From assembly GCA_902791085.1 (NCBI GenBank), contig CADAUN010000061.1, positions 1 to 7,772 of the forward strand: 7,772 bases of DNA. The letters are read 5' to 3'. How positions within the stretch are numbered: the first letter of the stretch is position 1; each line of letters starts with the position of its first letter. The notes beneath the pieces were generated by a model, which had not been told where the DNA came from, did not search any database, and saw nothing but the letters and a program-made list of their open reading frames with translations. Shown in pieces: positions 1 to 6,714 of the stretch. The DNA comes from an uncultured Erysipelotrichaceae bacterium (GTDB taxonomy: Bacteria > Bacillota_I > Bacilli_A > RFN20 > CAG-826). A program made the position numbers and the translations under genes.

Positions 1-76
1 AATTTATTAAATTATATAATATTTGAATTTTAACAACATATTAATTATTAAAAATTACAATATTTTATTAAAAATA
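1..76. other. Very AT-rich intergenic segment
   Basis: By direct count only 4 of the first 76 bases are G or C, in sharp contrast to the coding DNA to the right. All three rightward frames meet a stop within about the first 31 bases, so no gene enters from the left on the plus strand. A perfect TATAAT lies at 15-20, but such a hexamer is expected by chance in sequence this AT-rich, and its -35 position would lie outside the window. I see no protein or RNA gene here. Confidence 0.6.
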
Positions 77-163
77 ATGTCAGAATCTACTAATAATACA
101 AGCCAAAAAAGCGATGAAAATAAGCCTTCCGAAAACGCTTCCTCGGAAGAGAACAAAAAATAG
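77..163 (+). CDS. Doubtful 28-codon hydrophilic small ORF
   Basis: An ATG at 77 opens 28 codons ending at TAG 161-163. The peptide begins MSESTNNTSQKSDE and is made almost wholly of Ser, Asn, Glu, Lys and Thr, with no hydrophobic stretch, no cysteine and no recognisable domain. It would be an unstructured charged peptide if made. Against it: no Shine-Dalgarno sequence precedes the ATG, and the upstream bases are nearly pure A/T. In favour: the composition is uniform and the reading frame ends in a Lys-rich tail, as disordered protein tails often do. It could be a chance ORF or a degraded gene fragment. I assign no function. Confidence 0.2.
   Translation: MSESTNNTSQKSDENKPSENASSEENKK
126..149. 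repeat. Small inverted repeat, 7-base arms
   Basis: CTTCCGA at 126-132 and TCGGAAG at 143-149 are perfect reverse complements around a 10-base loop. No T-run follows on the plus strand, and none lies in the expected place on the minus strand, so it does not look like a standard intrinsic terminator for exoA. It lies inside the doubtful small ORF and may be chance. Confidence 0.3.
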
Positions 164-239
164 ATTATTCCTTTGCGGAAACGTTTGACGATTCTTTGCC
201 GTTTTTCGTTTTCTAAAAACAGCCAACGAACAGAAATTT

Positions 240-1001
240 TTATTCCGCCAAATCCAATTCAATCGGGCAATGATCAGAACCCGTGATGTCGGTTAGGATT
301 TTGCTGTCCTTCACTTTGCTCATCAAGCGATTGGAGACGACAAAATAATCAATGCGCCAGCCAACGTTCTTCTCACGGGCATGAAAACGATAGCTCCACC
401 AAGAATAGGTGACTTGTTTTGGGAACAAAGCGCGAAAAGAATCGGTGAATCCATGAGACAATAAAGTAGTAAACATCGACCTTTCTTGGTCTGTGAATCC
501 GGCAGAAAAATGGTTGGTAGCGGGATTTTTGATGTCAATTTCTTCATGCGCCACATTTAAGTCGCCGGTATAAATCACTGGCTTTTTGGCGTCTAATTCC
601 GTCAAGTATAGGAGCAAATCCGCCTCGTATTCGCTACGGAATGGCAAACGTTTTAATCCTTCGCCAGAATTTGGAACATAAGCTCCGACATAATAAAAAG
701 TAGGAAATTCCAACGTAATCACACGACCTTCGTTGTCGTATTTGCCTTCCTTTAGCCCATAATGGACTGACAGAGGCTTGATTTTGCTAAATACGGCAAT
801 GCCGGAATAGCCCTTTCTTTCCTTAGAGGAGGTTCGAAAGGCTTCATATCCCGCCGGAGCGAAAGGAAAAGGGTCTTTGCCTTCCGTAAATTTCGTTTCC
901 TCGATCAAAAAGACGTCGGCATCAAGTTGTTCAAAGGTCGCCGCAAATCCTTTTTGCAAAATGGCACGAATGCCGTTGACGTTGAACGAGATGAATTTCA
1001 T
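240..1001 (-). CDS. exoA: Exodeoxyribonuclease III / AP endonuclease (ExoA, Xth family)
   Basis: A 253-residue protein of normal length for the exonuclease III branch of the endonuclease/exonuclease/phosphatase fold. The family cleaves DNA 5' to abasic sites and digests 3' ends, using Mg2+, in base excision repair in the cytoplasm. Family motifs are visible in order: N-terminal FISFNVNGIRA with Asn7 and Asn9; the metal-binding ETK motif at 35-37; KGYSGIAVFSK at 63-73; YVPNSG at 108-113 with the active-site Tyr108; GDLNVAH at 146-152 with Asp147 and Asn149; WWSYR at 201-205; GWRIDYF at 214-220 with Asp218; and C-terminal SDHCPIE with His244. The start is fixed by the canonical N-terminus and an AGGAGG six bases upstream. 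It ends in TAA and is transcribed divergently from the dnaE operon. No key residue is missing. I see no convincing terminator downstream. Confidence 0.96.
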   Translation of the reverse strand: MKFISFNVNGIRAILQKGFAATFEQLDADVFLIEETKFTEGKDPFPFAPAGYEAFRTSSKERKGYSGIAVFSKIKPLSVHYGLKEGKYDNEGRVITLEFPTFYYVGAYVPNSGEGLKRLPFRSEYEADLLLYLTELDAKKPVIYTGDLNVAHEEIDIKNPATNHFSAGFTDQERSMFTTLLSHGFTDSFRALFPKQVTYSWWSYRFHAREKNVGWRIDYFVVSNRLMSKVKDSKILTDITGSDHCPIELDLAE

Positions 1002-1007
1002 GGGATT

Positions 1008-1013
1008 CCTCCT
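1008..1013 (-). promoter_or_regulatory. Strong Shine-Dalgarno site of exoA
   Basis: Read on the minus strand this is a perfect AGGAGG, six bases before the ATG at 1001-999. It supports the chosen exoA start and shows that the organism uses canonical Shine-Dalgarno initiation, unlike the apparent start of dnaE on the other side of the same intergenic region. Confidence 0.85.
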
Positions 1014-1017
1014 GTGC

Positions 1018-1033
1018 TTCTCCTATAGGAGAA
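1018..1033. repeat. 16-base perfect palindrome in the exoA/dnaE divergent intergenic region
   Basis: TTCTCCTATAGGAGAA is its own reverse complement, centred between 1025 and 1026, and the symmetry stops outside it. It lies where a -35 element of the dnaE promoter would fall (about 1026-1031 at 17-base spacing), so it could be an operator for a dimeric regulator. In the exoA leader RNA it could instead form a hairpin with 6 base pairs and a UAUA loop. Both roles are inference; only the symmetry is directly seen. Confidence 0.6.
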
Positions 1034-1048
1034 CGAAGCGCTTTTCGC

Positions 1049-1054
1049 TATAAT
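1049..1054 (+). promoter_or_regulatory. Candidate -10 box (TATAAT) for dnaE, implying a leaderless transcript
   Basis: A perfect TATAAT ends nine bases before the dnaE ATG at 1064. A sigma-70-type start 6-9 bases downstream of the box would fall at about 1061-1064, giving a leader of zero to three bases. Consistent with this, the 20 bases before the ATG contain no Shine-Dalgarno match. There is no good -35 hexamer at 16-18 bases spacing and no extended -10 TG, so activity may depend on an activator or on other contacts. Confidence 0.55.
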
Positions 1055-1063
1055 CATTGTAGT

Positions 1064-4000
1064 ATGTCTTTTGTCCCCTTGCACGTTTATAGCGGTTTCT
1101 CTTATTTAAAAAGCGCCTTGGCGGCGAAACTCTTGCCCGCCTATGCCAAAAAGTATGGTTATCACGCGATCGCCATTTGCGATGACGGGACGCTTTCTGG
1201 CTATGCTCCTTTTGCTCATAGCGCCTTAGACGAAGGGATCCGCCCCGTTTATGGCATGGATGTCCGTTTTGGGGAAGAAACCTATTCGCTTTTTGTTCAA
1301 AATGAAACGGGGTATCGCAATTTATTGGCCTTGACCTTGCTTTGCTCGGAACAAAAAGTCACCAAAGAAGAATTGGTTACCCATGCTGGTGGTTTAACTT
1401 TAATTTATTCTCCTGATCCACTCTATTTTTCTCGCCTTTCAGAAGCGGAAGAACGCGCATTTGCCGAAAATCTTTCGCGCGTCACTCGCGCTTATCCTTC
1501 TTGCTATTTGGCTATCCCCTATTATCCGAATAACGCTCCCTATCTCGCCCGTTTACGAAGTTTTGGTGCCCGTTATTCTTATCCTACCATCGCTTTTCCT
1601 TTCCTCCGTTACGAGAAAAAAGCCGATGCCATCGCCTTAGAGATTTTGCAAGCCATTCAAAAGCAAGAGACGTTGACGCAAAAAGAAAAAAGCGGCAACG
1701 AATGTTTTTTGTCCCCTCAAGAATTGGCTGCTTTCTATTCGTTAGAAGAACTAAACCGCACAGGTGAAGTGGCCGATGCCACTGACTTCACCTTGCTTCA
1801 AAAGCGTGGTGGCCTATTGCATTATCCAAACGATTTAGGGCTTTCTAGCGAAGCGTTGCTTCGAAAGATGACATTAGAAGGATTGTCCAAACGCATTCCT
1901 AACCCTTCTTCCACTTACTTAGAACGGGTTGATTACGAACTTTCTGTCATTAACAAAATGGGTTATGCCGATTATTTCTTGATCGTCCAGGATTATGTGA
2001 ATTGGGCAAAAACACACGGAGTATCTGTGGGCCCTGGAAGAGGATCTGGCGCTGGTTCTCTCGTTTCTTATTGTTTAGGAATCGTGGCCTTGGATCCCGT
2101 CCGTTATCATTTGATTTTTGAACGATTTTTAAACCCAGAACGCCGTTCCATGCCAGATATCGACGTCGATTTTGCTGACGTTTCTCGCGACCGCGTTGTT
2201 CGTTATTTGCAAGACAAATATGGTACAGAACGTGTGGGACACGTCTTAACCACGCAAAATATCTTGGCGAAACAAGCGTTACGTGACGTAGGGCGCGTCT
2301 ACGATTATGACGATGCCAAAGAAGTTTCCCCTTTGATTGCCACTTTGATGTATCCGATGCATTCTTTGCGTTTTAATTATCGCAATTCTCCGAAATTCAA
2401 AGAAAAAGTCGATGCGGATCGTTATTACCTGACTTTGGTTGGCTTAGCAGCCAAAATCGAAGGATTGCCGCGCCAAGCCGGCCTTCACGCCGCTGGCATC
2501 GTGTTAAACGATACCCCACTTCCCACCGCCATTCCCACTTCCGTTAACCCAGAAGTAGGTTATGTCGCTTGCCTCGAAAAAGATTATCTTGAAGAGCAAG
2601 GCTTCTTAAAAATGGATTTGCTCGGATTAAGAAATCTTACCATCATCGATGAATGCCTTTCTTTAATCGCCAAAAACAAAGGAATCGTCTTAGAAGCGGA
2701 GAAAATCCCCTATGATGACGACGATTCCATTTCTCTAATCCGCCAAGGAAAAGTCATGGGCCTTTTCCAATTGGAAAGCGGAGGGATGAAGAAAGCGATA
2801 CAAACGGTTCAGCCGACTTCCTTTGAAGACGTTGCCGCTTTATTGGCTTTATTCCGCCCTGGCCCAATGGAATCCATCCCTTCTTTTGCCAGACGAAAAC
2901 AGGGGCTAGAGAAAATCGAATATCTCTCTCCCGAATTAAAGCCAATTTTGCAAGATACTTATGGCATTATCGTCTATCAGGAGCAAATCATGCAAATTGT
3001 GCGGGCAATGGCCGGATTTAGTTTTGGGCAAGCCGATTTGTTCCGCCGTGCCATTTCGAAAAAGAAAGTCACCCAATTGGAGGAACTGAAATCTTCGTTT
3101 TTAGAAGGATGTCAAAAGAATGGCAAAGATCCTAAAGTCGCGGAAAAGGTCTACGATTTGATTTATCGTTTTGCCAATTATGGCTTCAATAAATCCCATG
3201 CTTATTCCTATGCCGTCATCACTTGTCAGATGGCTTATTTGAAAAAGCATTATCCCGCTGAATTTTATTGCGCGATCTTGGATTTTCTTTCTCCTTCGGA
3301 CCCAAAATTCGCCAGCACTTTGCAAGAATTAAAGGAACAACACATCCGTCTCACCGTTCCGGATATCAATCGTAGCGGATTATCCTTTCAAGTCGAAGGA
3401 CAATCCATTCGTTTCCCGTTGTCTCCGATTAAAGATCTGCAAGCCAAGTTAGCGAGTGCGATCGTCGATGAACGGAATGTTCATGGCCCTTATTTGGATT
3501 TCTTTGATTTTGCTTCTCGCTTGAAATCTTCTGGATTAAATTTGCGGATTTTAGTGCGTCTTATCGATAGCGGCGCTTTCGATTCTCTTTGCGCTTCGCG
3601 TCAAAGTTTGCGTGCCTCCGCTGCTAGCGCCATGCAATATGCCGATTTGACGGGCGAAGAAGAAAACGGCCAACAATTATTGACTGACATTGGCATCGCC
3701 AAACCCATTTTAGAGCATGAGCCTGACGACTTACGGGAAAACTTAGAAGCGGAATATAATGCTTTAGGGATGATGGTATCCGGCTCTCCTTTGTCGCTCT
3801 ATCAAGAACAAATTCGGAAATTGCCCCATTACGTTCCGTTGCACGAATTAGGTGATGCCCCTTATTCCACCTCTACTGTCGGAGTGTTACGCGGGGCCAG
3901 GGCCATCACAACCAAAAGCGGGAAGAAAATGGCATTCTTAGAGCTCTATGACGAAATCGGGGTCAAAGAATTCACGATGTTCCCGAATGTTTATGAAAAT

Positions 4001-4117
4001 AGTTATGCCTTGCTTTCAAGCGGGAGTGTGCTCGCGATTACTTGTCATAAAGACAATCGAAAAGGAGAAACCTATATCATCGATTCTATGAAGGCATTAG
4101 GAGAAAATGAATCATGA
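1064..4117 (+). CDS. dnaE: DNA polymerase III subunit alpha, DnaE type
   Basis: A 1017-residue C-family replicative polymerase, somewhat shorter than typical Bacillus DnaE (about 1100). Domains in order: N-terminal PHP domain (about 1-200) starting PLHVYSGFSYL; palm and catalytic region (about 260-530) with GPGRGSGAGS at 323-332, the acidic motif MPDIDVDF with catalytic Asp367 and Asp369, and KMDLLGLRNLTIID with the third catalytic Asp518; fingers with LFQLESGGMKKAI from 567, LFRPGPME, YQEQIMQI from 638 and NYGFNKSHAYSYA at 705-717; a helix-hairpin-helix region near 800-880; and an OB-fold from about 935, close to the C-terminus. The PHP metal site looks degenerate: HVH is HVY (Tyr9) and the usual DHG is DDG (Asp41), so PHP proofreading is doubtful. 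In Bacillota with PolC, DnaE mainly extends RNA primers; no polC is visible here to decide that. The start is set by homology, not by a ribosome site. It is the first gene of the operon and overlaps polA by 4 bases. Confidence 0.97.
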   Translation: MSFVPLHVYSGFSYLKSALAAKLLPAYAKKYGYHAIAICDDGTLSGYAPFAHSALDEGIRPVYGMDVRFGEETYSLFVQNETGYRNLLALTLLCSEQKVTKEELVTHAGGLTLIYSPDPLYFSRLSEAEERAFAENLSRVTRAYPSCYLAIPYYPNNAPYLARLRSFGARYSYPTIAFPFLRYEKKADAIALEILQAIQKQETLTQKEKSGNECFLSPQELAAFYSLEELNRTGEVADATDFTLLQKRGGLLHYPNDLGLSSEALLRKMTLEGLSKRIPNPSSTYLERVDYELSVINKMGYADYFLIVQDYVNWAKTHGVSVGPGRGSGAGSLVSYCLGIVALDPVRYHLIFERFLNPERRSMPDIDVDFADVSRDRVVRYLQDKYGTERVGHVLTTQNILAKQALRDVGRVYDYDDAKEVSPLIATLMYPMHSLRFNYRNSPKFKEKVDADRYYLTLVGLAAKIEGLPRQAGLHAAGIVLNDTPLPTAIPTSVNPEVGYVACLEKDYLEEQGFLKMDLLGLRNLTIIDECLSLIAKNKGIVLEAEKIPYDDDDSISLIRQGKVMGLFQLESGGMKKAIQTVQPTSFEDVAALLALFRPGPMESIPSFARRKQGLEKIEYLSPELKPILQDTYGIIVYQEQIMQIVRAMAGFSFGQADLFRRAISKKKVTQLEELKSSFLEGCQKNGKDPKVAEKVYDLIYRFANYGFNKSHAYSYAVITCQMAYLKKHYPAEFYCAILDFLSPSDPKFASTLQELKEQHIRLTVPDINRSGLSFQVEGQSIRFPLSPIKDLQAKLASAIVDERNVHGPYLDFFDFASRLKSSGLNLRILVRLIDSGAFDSLCASRQSLRASAASAMQYADLTGEEENGQQLLTDIGIAKPILEHEPDDLRENLEAEYNALGMMVSGSPLSLYQEQIRKLPHYVPLHELGDAPYSTSTVGVLRGARAITTKSGKKMAFLELYDEIGVKEFTMFPNVYENSYALLSSGSVLAITCHKDNRKGETYIIDSMKALGENES
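4099..4103 (+). promoter_or_regulatory. Shine-Dalgarno site of polA inside the dnaE 3' end
   Basis: AGGAG lies ten bases before the polA ATG at 4114, within the last dnaE codons. An out-of-frame ATG at 4107 intervenes. The site and the ATGA overlap suggest that polA is translated by ribosomes arriving from dnaE. Confidence 0.6.
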
Positions 4118-6711
4118 AAAAATTAGTGGTAGTCGACGGGAATAGTTTGCTATTCCGTGCTTATTATGCGACGAGTTATTCGGGAGCGATAATGACAACC
4201 AAAGACGGCACGCCCACCAATGCCATCTTCGCCTTTGCCAACATGTTAACCAAATTGTTGTCTTCTTTTCATGAAGAAGAATCGATTTTCATTGGCTTTG
4301 ATGCGGATTCTCATACCTTTCGAAAAGAAGAATATGTCGAATATAAAGCCAACCGGAAACCTTGCCCTGAAGAATTGAAACGACAATTTCCGATTTCGCG
4401 CGAACTTTGCCATGCTTTAAATATCCTGTGCTACGAAGAACACGGGGTCGAAGCCGATGATCTTTGCGGCACTGTGGCAAAAAATGCTTCTAAAGCGGGA
4501 TATGAGGTCATGATTTACACTTCTGACCGCGATTATTTGCAACTGATTGACTCCCATATTTCAGTCTCCCTCTTAAAAACCGGCTTATCCAATATGGACG
4601 TGATTAACGAAGCGAATATGGTCGAGAAATTTGGCTTCACCCCGAAGCAAATCATTGACTATAAAGGCTTAAGAGGCGATGACTCCGACAATTTGCCAGG
4701 AATCCCAGGAGTAGGCGACAAAACGGCCGTTAAGCTGATTCACGAATATGGAAGCTTAGACGCCATCTTTGCGGCTGCCCCATCGCAAAAAGGCAAAATT
4801 TGGGAAAGTATCCGCCAAAACGAAGCGCAAGGACGGGCTTGTTATCATTTGGCCACCATTTTGACCGACGTGAAATTGCCTTTCACCTTGTCAGACTTGG
4901 TTTATAAAGGCTATTCCTTCGAAGCGGTGTCACGTTTTGCCAATCATTACGAATTGCATCAATTGCTTTCGCGTTTGCCTACGCGATTAAAACAAGGTTC
5001 AGACGTGAGTAACGGACCACAAAAACAATTGGTCAAAACAATGCCTTTAGAAACATTGTTAGGCCCTGTCGGACTGGCTTTAGACATCGATTTTTCTGCT
5101 TATCACGAAGAAACGCCTAATGGGATCGCCTTAGCCAATCAAGACCATGCCTATTACGAGACCTGGGAAGATTTTTTGTTAGACAAATCGTTCCACGCTT
5201 GGTTAGCGGATGCCAGTAAAGAAAAAGAAGTATATGACGGCAAAGCCACGCTTTATGTCTTACGAAAAAATGACATTGCGTTAGCGGGCCTTCATAACGA
5301 TATCTTGTTAATGGCCTATCTTTTGGATAGTTCCGTCACCGATGATCCAGCATTGGTCTTCACCTCGCTAGGCGTAGATGTTATCGATCCTCAGGAAGAA
5401 TTGGGTGGGCTTTTAGTGCAAGGAAAGCCGCAGCAAACCATGTTGATGGCTTATTATGCTTTGCATTTGATTGCCAAAACCGAGACGAACCTAAAAACCG
5501 TTGATGCCTACCGCCTTTATCGCGAAGTGGAATTCCCTTTGATGTTTGTCTTATCCAAAATGGAAGAAGAAGGTTTCCCTCTTCATCCTGAAGTATTAGA
5601 AAAATTTGGCAAGGATTTTGAGCAAAAACGGAATGCCGCTCAAGCCGATGTTTATCGCGACGCCAAACATCCTTTCAACTTGAATTCTCCAAAACAAATT
5701 GCCACGGTCCTTTATACCGAAATGGGGATTCCAGACACGAAACATGGTTCCACTTCTAGCGATGTCTTAGAAGAAATGCGGGGACGCTATCCCGTCGTGG
5801 ATTCCCTATTGACCTATCGCAAATACGCAAAATTGATGAGCACCTATGTCGAAGGGCTTTTGCCTTGCATCAAAGAAGACGGAAAAATTCATTCTTATTT
5901 CAACCAAGCGCAAACTTCTACCGGACGTCTATCTTCTTCCTCACCCAATTTGCAAAATATCAGCGTTCGCGACGAGGAAGGACGACAAATCCGCAAGGCG
6001 TTTTATTATGACGATCCTTCGGTGGTTTTGTTGTCTTTGGATTATCACCAAATCGAATTACGGCTTTTGGCTGCCTTGTCTCATTGCCAAAATTATATTG
6101 ATGTCTTTAATGAAGGACGCGATGTCCATACCGAAACGGCCAAACGAATTTTCCATACCGATGAGGTTACCCCAGAATTAAGGCGCATAACCAAAGCGGT
6201 GAATTTCGCGATTATTTATGGAACTTCTGTCTTTGGCTTAGCACAACAAATCGGTGGCAGTCGCGCCGAAGCGCAAGACATCATCCGCACTTTTTATCTC
6301 ACTTACCCTGAAGTAGGAGCCTATCTCAATTCGTTATTGCAAGAAGTCAATCAAAAAGGATATGTCACCACCATGTTTGGGCGGAGACGATATTTCCGTG
6401 ACCTCCATAGTGCGAATTACCAGCAAAAAGCCGCTGCTGAACGTGCTGCATTAAATGCCCCGGTGCAAGGATCGGCTGCTGACTTAATCAAACTAGCGAT
6501 GGTCAAAGTAGACGATTTCTTAACCAAAGAAGGATTGCAAACCAAAATGGTTTTGCAAATCCATGACGAATTGATTTTCCGCGTCCCTGAAGGCGAATTA
6601 GACTATGTGAAGGGTAAAATTAGTGACATCATGACCCATGCCGTAGAACTTCCTGTCGCCTTAACTGTTGAAGAGGGCATCGGCCACACTTGGTTTGACG
6701 CAAAGGATTGA
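4114..6711 (+). CDS. polA: DNA polymerase I with 5' nuclease domain
   Basis: An 865-residue, full-length A-family polymerase that fills gaps and removes RNA primers or flaps. The 5' nuclease domain (about 1-290) has VVDGNSLLFRAYYA with Asp8, EADD at 113-116, TSDRDYLQ at 136-143 and GDDSDNLPGIPGVGDK from 188. The middle domain (about 305-465) resembles the 3'-5' exonuclease fold, but the expected DxE and later acidic residues are not recognisable (LDID at 323-326 is the nearest match), so proofreading is probably lost as in Bacillus and Taq Pol I. The polymerase domain (about 470-865) has TSTGRLSSSSPNLQNI at 601-616; motif A DYHQIELR with Asp643; motif B RRITKAVNFAIIYG with Lys694, Phe698 and Tyr702; and motif C QIHDE with Asp818. 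Motif A has His where Ser is usual. The start overlaps the dnaE stop as ATGA. The TGA stop falls at the natural family C-terminus (HTWFDAKD). Many Mollicutes keep only the nuclease part, so a full PolA points to a less reduced genome. Confidence 0.97.
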   Translation: MKKLVVVDGNSLLFRAYYATSYSGAIMTTKDGTPTNAIFAFANMLTKLLSSFHEEESIFIGFDADSHTFRKEEYVEYKANRKPCPEELKRQFPISRELCHALNILCYEEHGVEADDLCGTVAKNASKAGYEVMIYTSDRDYLQLIDSHISVSLLKTGLSNMDVINEANMVEKFGFTPKQIIDYKGLRGDDSDNLPGIPGVGDKTAVKLIHEYGSLDAIFAAAPSQKGKIWESIRQNEAQGRACYHLATILTDVKLPFTLSDLVYKGYSFEAVSRFANHYELHQLLSRLPTRLKQGSDVSNGPQKQLVKTMPLETLLGPVGLALDIDFSAYHEETPNGIALANQDHAYYETWEDFLLDKSFHAWLADASKEKEVYDGKATLYVLRKNDIALAGLHNDILLMAYLLDSSVTDDPALVFTSLGVDVIDPQEELGGLLVQGKPQQTMLMAYYALHLIAKTETNLKTVDAYRLYREVEFPLMFVLSKMEEEGFPLHPEVLEKFGKDFEQKRNAAQADVYRDAKHPFNLNSPKQIATVLYTEMGIPDTKHGSTSSDVLEEMRGRYPVVDSLLTYRKYAKLMSTYVEGLLPCIKEDGKIHSYFNQAQTSTGRLSSSSPNLQNISVRDEEGRQIRKAFYYDDPSVVLLSLDYHQIELRLLAALSHCQNYIDVFNEGRDVHTETAKRIFHTDEVTPELRRITKAVNFAIIYGTSVFGLAQQIGGSRAEAQDIIRTFYLTYPEVGAYLNSLLQEVNQKGYVTTMFGRRRYFRDLHSANYQQKAAAERAALNAPVQGSAADLIKLAMVKVDDFLTKEGLQTKMVLQIHDELIFRVPEGELDYVKGKISDIMTHAVELPVALTVEEGIGHTWFDAKD
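6702..6707 (+). promoter_or_regulatory. Shine-Dalgarno site of mutM-coaE inside the polA 3' end
   Basis: AAAGGA lies within the last polA codons, seven bases before the ATG at 6715, which is good spacing. With only TTT between the polA TGA and this ATG, it supports independent or coupled initiation of the third gene. Confidence 0.7.
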
Positions 6712-6714
6712 TTT

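Noticed and set aside
164..239. Intrinsic terminator downstream of exoA or of the small ORF
   Set aside because: Several AAACG/CGTTT-type partial inverted repeats and T-runs occur, but I found no stable stem directly followed by a T-run in either direction.
80..262. Leftward 60-codon ORF with a hydrophobic, membrane-like C-terminal half
   Set aside because: It overlaps the end of exoA on the same strand, I saw no supporting ribosome site, and its hydrophobic stretch is simply the antisense of Lys/Glu/Ser-rich codons.
5101..5500. Active 3'-5' proofreading domain in PolA
   Set aside because: The fold region is present by position, but the acidic metal-binding residues expected in active enzymes are not recognisable.
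5846..6181. Rightward 111-codon ORF inside polA
   Set aside because: It lies in another frame across the conserved polymerase motifs, resembles no family, and is best explained as a shadow of polA.
6709..6711. TGA read as tryptophan (genetic code 4), making one PolA-MutM-CoaE protein
   Set aside because: All tryptophans I checked are TGG, no gene has an internal TGA, and this TGA falls at the usual PolA C-terminus.
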